This document shows, in pieces, positions 5,767-6,469 of a DNA stretch of 6,469 nt. The translations under genes were made by a program, and so were the position numbers. Location of the stretch: positions 1-6,469 of the forward strand of contig JAFRNO010000250.1 in assembly GCA_017430155.1 (NCBI GenBank), in the 5' to 3' direction. Origin of the DNA: Kiritimatiellia bacterium (GTDB taxonomy: Bacteria; Verrucomicrobiota; Kiritimatiellia; RFP12; UBA1067). Position 1 is the first letter of the stretch. Each line of letters starts with the position of its first letter. The notes under the pieces were generated by a model that had not been told where the DNA came from, did no database searches, and saw only the letters and a program-made list of their open reading frames with translations.

Positions 5767-6469
5767 ATGAGACCCATCCCCAAATACCGCGACTTGATGA
5801 ACATCGTCCGGCAGGAAATCTTCGACGGGAAGTTCAAGACATCCGGAAAGTTCCCGAGCGAGGAGCAGCTGATACGCCGTTTCGGCGTATCGCGCAACAC
5901 CGTTCGGAACGCGCTCGCGGAACTGAAGCGCACCGGCGTGCTCGAGACGCGCAACGGATCCGGCACGTACCTTTCCGCCGCCGCCAGCAGCCCCGTCGGC
6001 ACGCTCGGGATGATTGTGCCCGGCATGGCGATGACCGAGATATTCCAGCAGATATGCGGCACGTTCATCCGCGCCGCGCGCGACGCAGGCTACACCACGC
6101 TCTGCGGCGAGGCGTCCTCGGCAGACCCCGCCACGAGGACGGTGCAGGCACTGCGCGCCGCCCACGACTGCGCCGAACGCCGCGTGGCCGGCGTGGTGTT
6201 CGAGCCGATCGAGCTGACCGAGAACACCGCCGTCACCACCACCGAGGTCCTGTCTATCCTCCGAAAGGCGCGCATCCCGATCGTCCTGATCGACCGCGAC
6301 GTGGTCGTGCCGCCGCTGCGCAGCGCGTTCGACCTTGTGGGCATCGACAACGTGCGCGGGGGCTACAGGCTCGCCGAGCACCTGATTGGCGCTGGCGCAC
6401 GGCGCATCCATGTCCTCTGCCGCCCTAACTCCGCGCCGACCTGCCGCAAGCGCGCGCAGGGCGTGAACC
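5767..6469 (+). CDS. GntR/LacI-type (AraR-like) transcriptional regulator, N-terminal part
   Basis: The frame is open from ATG at 5767 to the window edge, giving 234 residues. Residues 5-70 are a GntR-type winged helix-turn-helix with the family signature: PKYRDLMNIVRQEI, then FPSEEQLIRRFGVSRNTVRNAL, then GVLETRNGSGTYLS. From about 77 a LacI/GalR-type periplasmic-binding fold begins: VGTLGMIVPG at 77-86, RIPIVLIDRD at 169-178, VGIDN at 191-195, and GYRLAEHLIGAGARRIHVL. This is the AraR arrangement, in which a sugar or sugar derivative bound to the C-terminal domain changes DNA binding. About a third of the usual length of roughly 350 residues is missing at the right. The start is sure because the KYxxL element right after it belongs to the GntR fold. 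No Shine-Dalgarno sequence precedes it. Divergent placement suggests that it controls the LamG/GH172 operon. Its effector is unknown, and similarity of architecture to AraR does not imply arabinose. Confidence 0.92.
   Translation, partial: MRPIPKYRDLMNIVRQEIFDGKFKTSGKFPSEEQLIRRFGVSRNTVRNALAELKRTGVLETRNGSGTYLSAAASSPVGTLGMIVPGMAMTEIFQQICGTFIRAARDAGYTTLCGEASSADPATRTVQALRAAHDCAERRVAGVVFEPIELTENTAVTTTEVLSILRKARIPIVLIDRDVVVPPLRSAFDLVGIDNVRGGYRLAEHLIGAGARRIHVLCRPNSAPTCRKRAQGVN

Noticed and set aside
5748..5767. TGTG and CACA half-sites 12 bases apart around the regulator start, resembling a CRP-type site
   Set aside because: The spacing and outer bases do not fit the CRP consensus, and four-base half-sites arise easily by chance.
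5632..6428. Open frames of about 250 codons overlapping the regulator (minus 5632-6411 and plus 5694-6428)
   Set aside because: The true frame carries a complete GntR signature from 5767. The others encode Arg- and His-rich sequence without motifs; they merely look longer because the real gene runs off the edge.

Overview
The window reads as part of a secreted glycan-handling locus from a bacterium of the PVC superphylum, most plausibly Kiritimatiellota, Lentisphaerota or Verrucomicrobiota. The grounds are inferential: fairly high GC; long secreted proteins built from LamG (concanavalin-like) domains and beta-sandwich modules; a DUF2961/GH172 enzyme; and a GntR-type winged helix fused to a LacI-type sensor, a combination that I recall as common in these phyla. 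No rRNA or other phylogenetic marker is present, so the placement is tentative.

Layout. Three genes lie on the minus strand and are read from high to low coordinates. First is a 1074-residue secreted multidomain LamG protein (2347-5571). Eight bases after its stop comes a secreted GH172-like glycosidase of 525 residues (761-2338), whose ribosome binding site overlaps that stop codon. After a 112-base gap with its own TATAAT box comes a second secreted LamG protein (1-648), whose 3' end lies beyond the window. Diverging from the first LamG gene, across a 195-base intergenic region, is a plus-strand GntR/LacI-type (AraR-like) regulator that begins at 5767 and is cut by the right edge. Both edge genes are open at the window boundary and are real although incomplete.

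How the parts may work together. The regulator probably senses a sugar and controls the divergent operon. The LamG proteins would be exported and bind glycan or protein at the cell surface or outside it, while the GH172 enzyme hydrolyses a furanoside-type linkage. The substrate cannot be read from the sequence.

The points most worth attention are: the LamG paralogue pair flanking the hydrolase, with a 68-base block differing at only two silent positions; an apparent extra module inserted into the GH172 protein ahead of its catalytic half; an internal tandem repeat of about 210 residues in the large LamG protein; a probable leaderless start for the regulator; and a 13-base direct repeat spaced 22 bases apart in the divergent promoter region. 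I saw no RNA genes, CRISPR array, insertion sequence or convincing intrinsic terminator. Nothing here amounts to a clearly new system; the organisation is unusual in detail rather than in kind.
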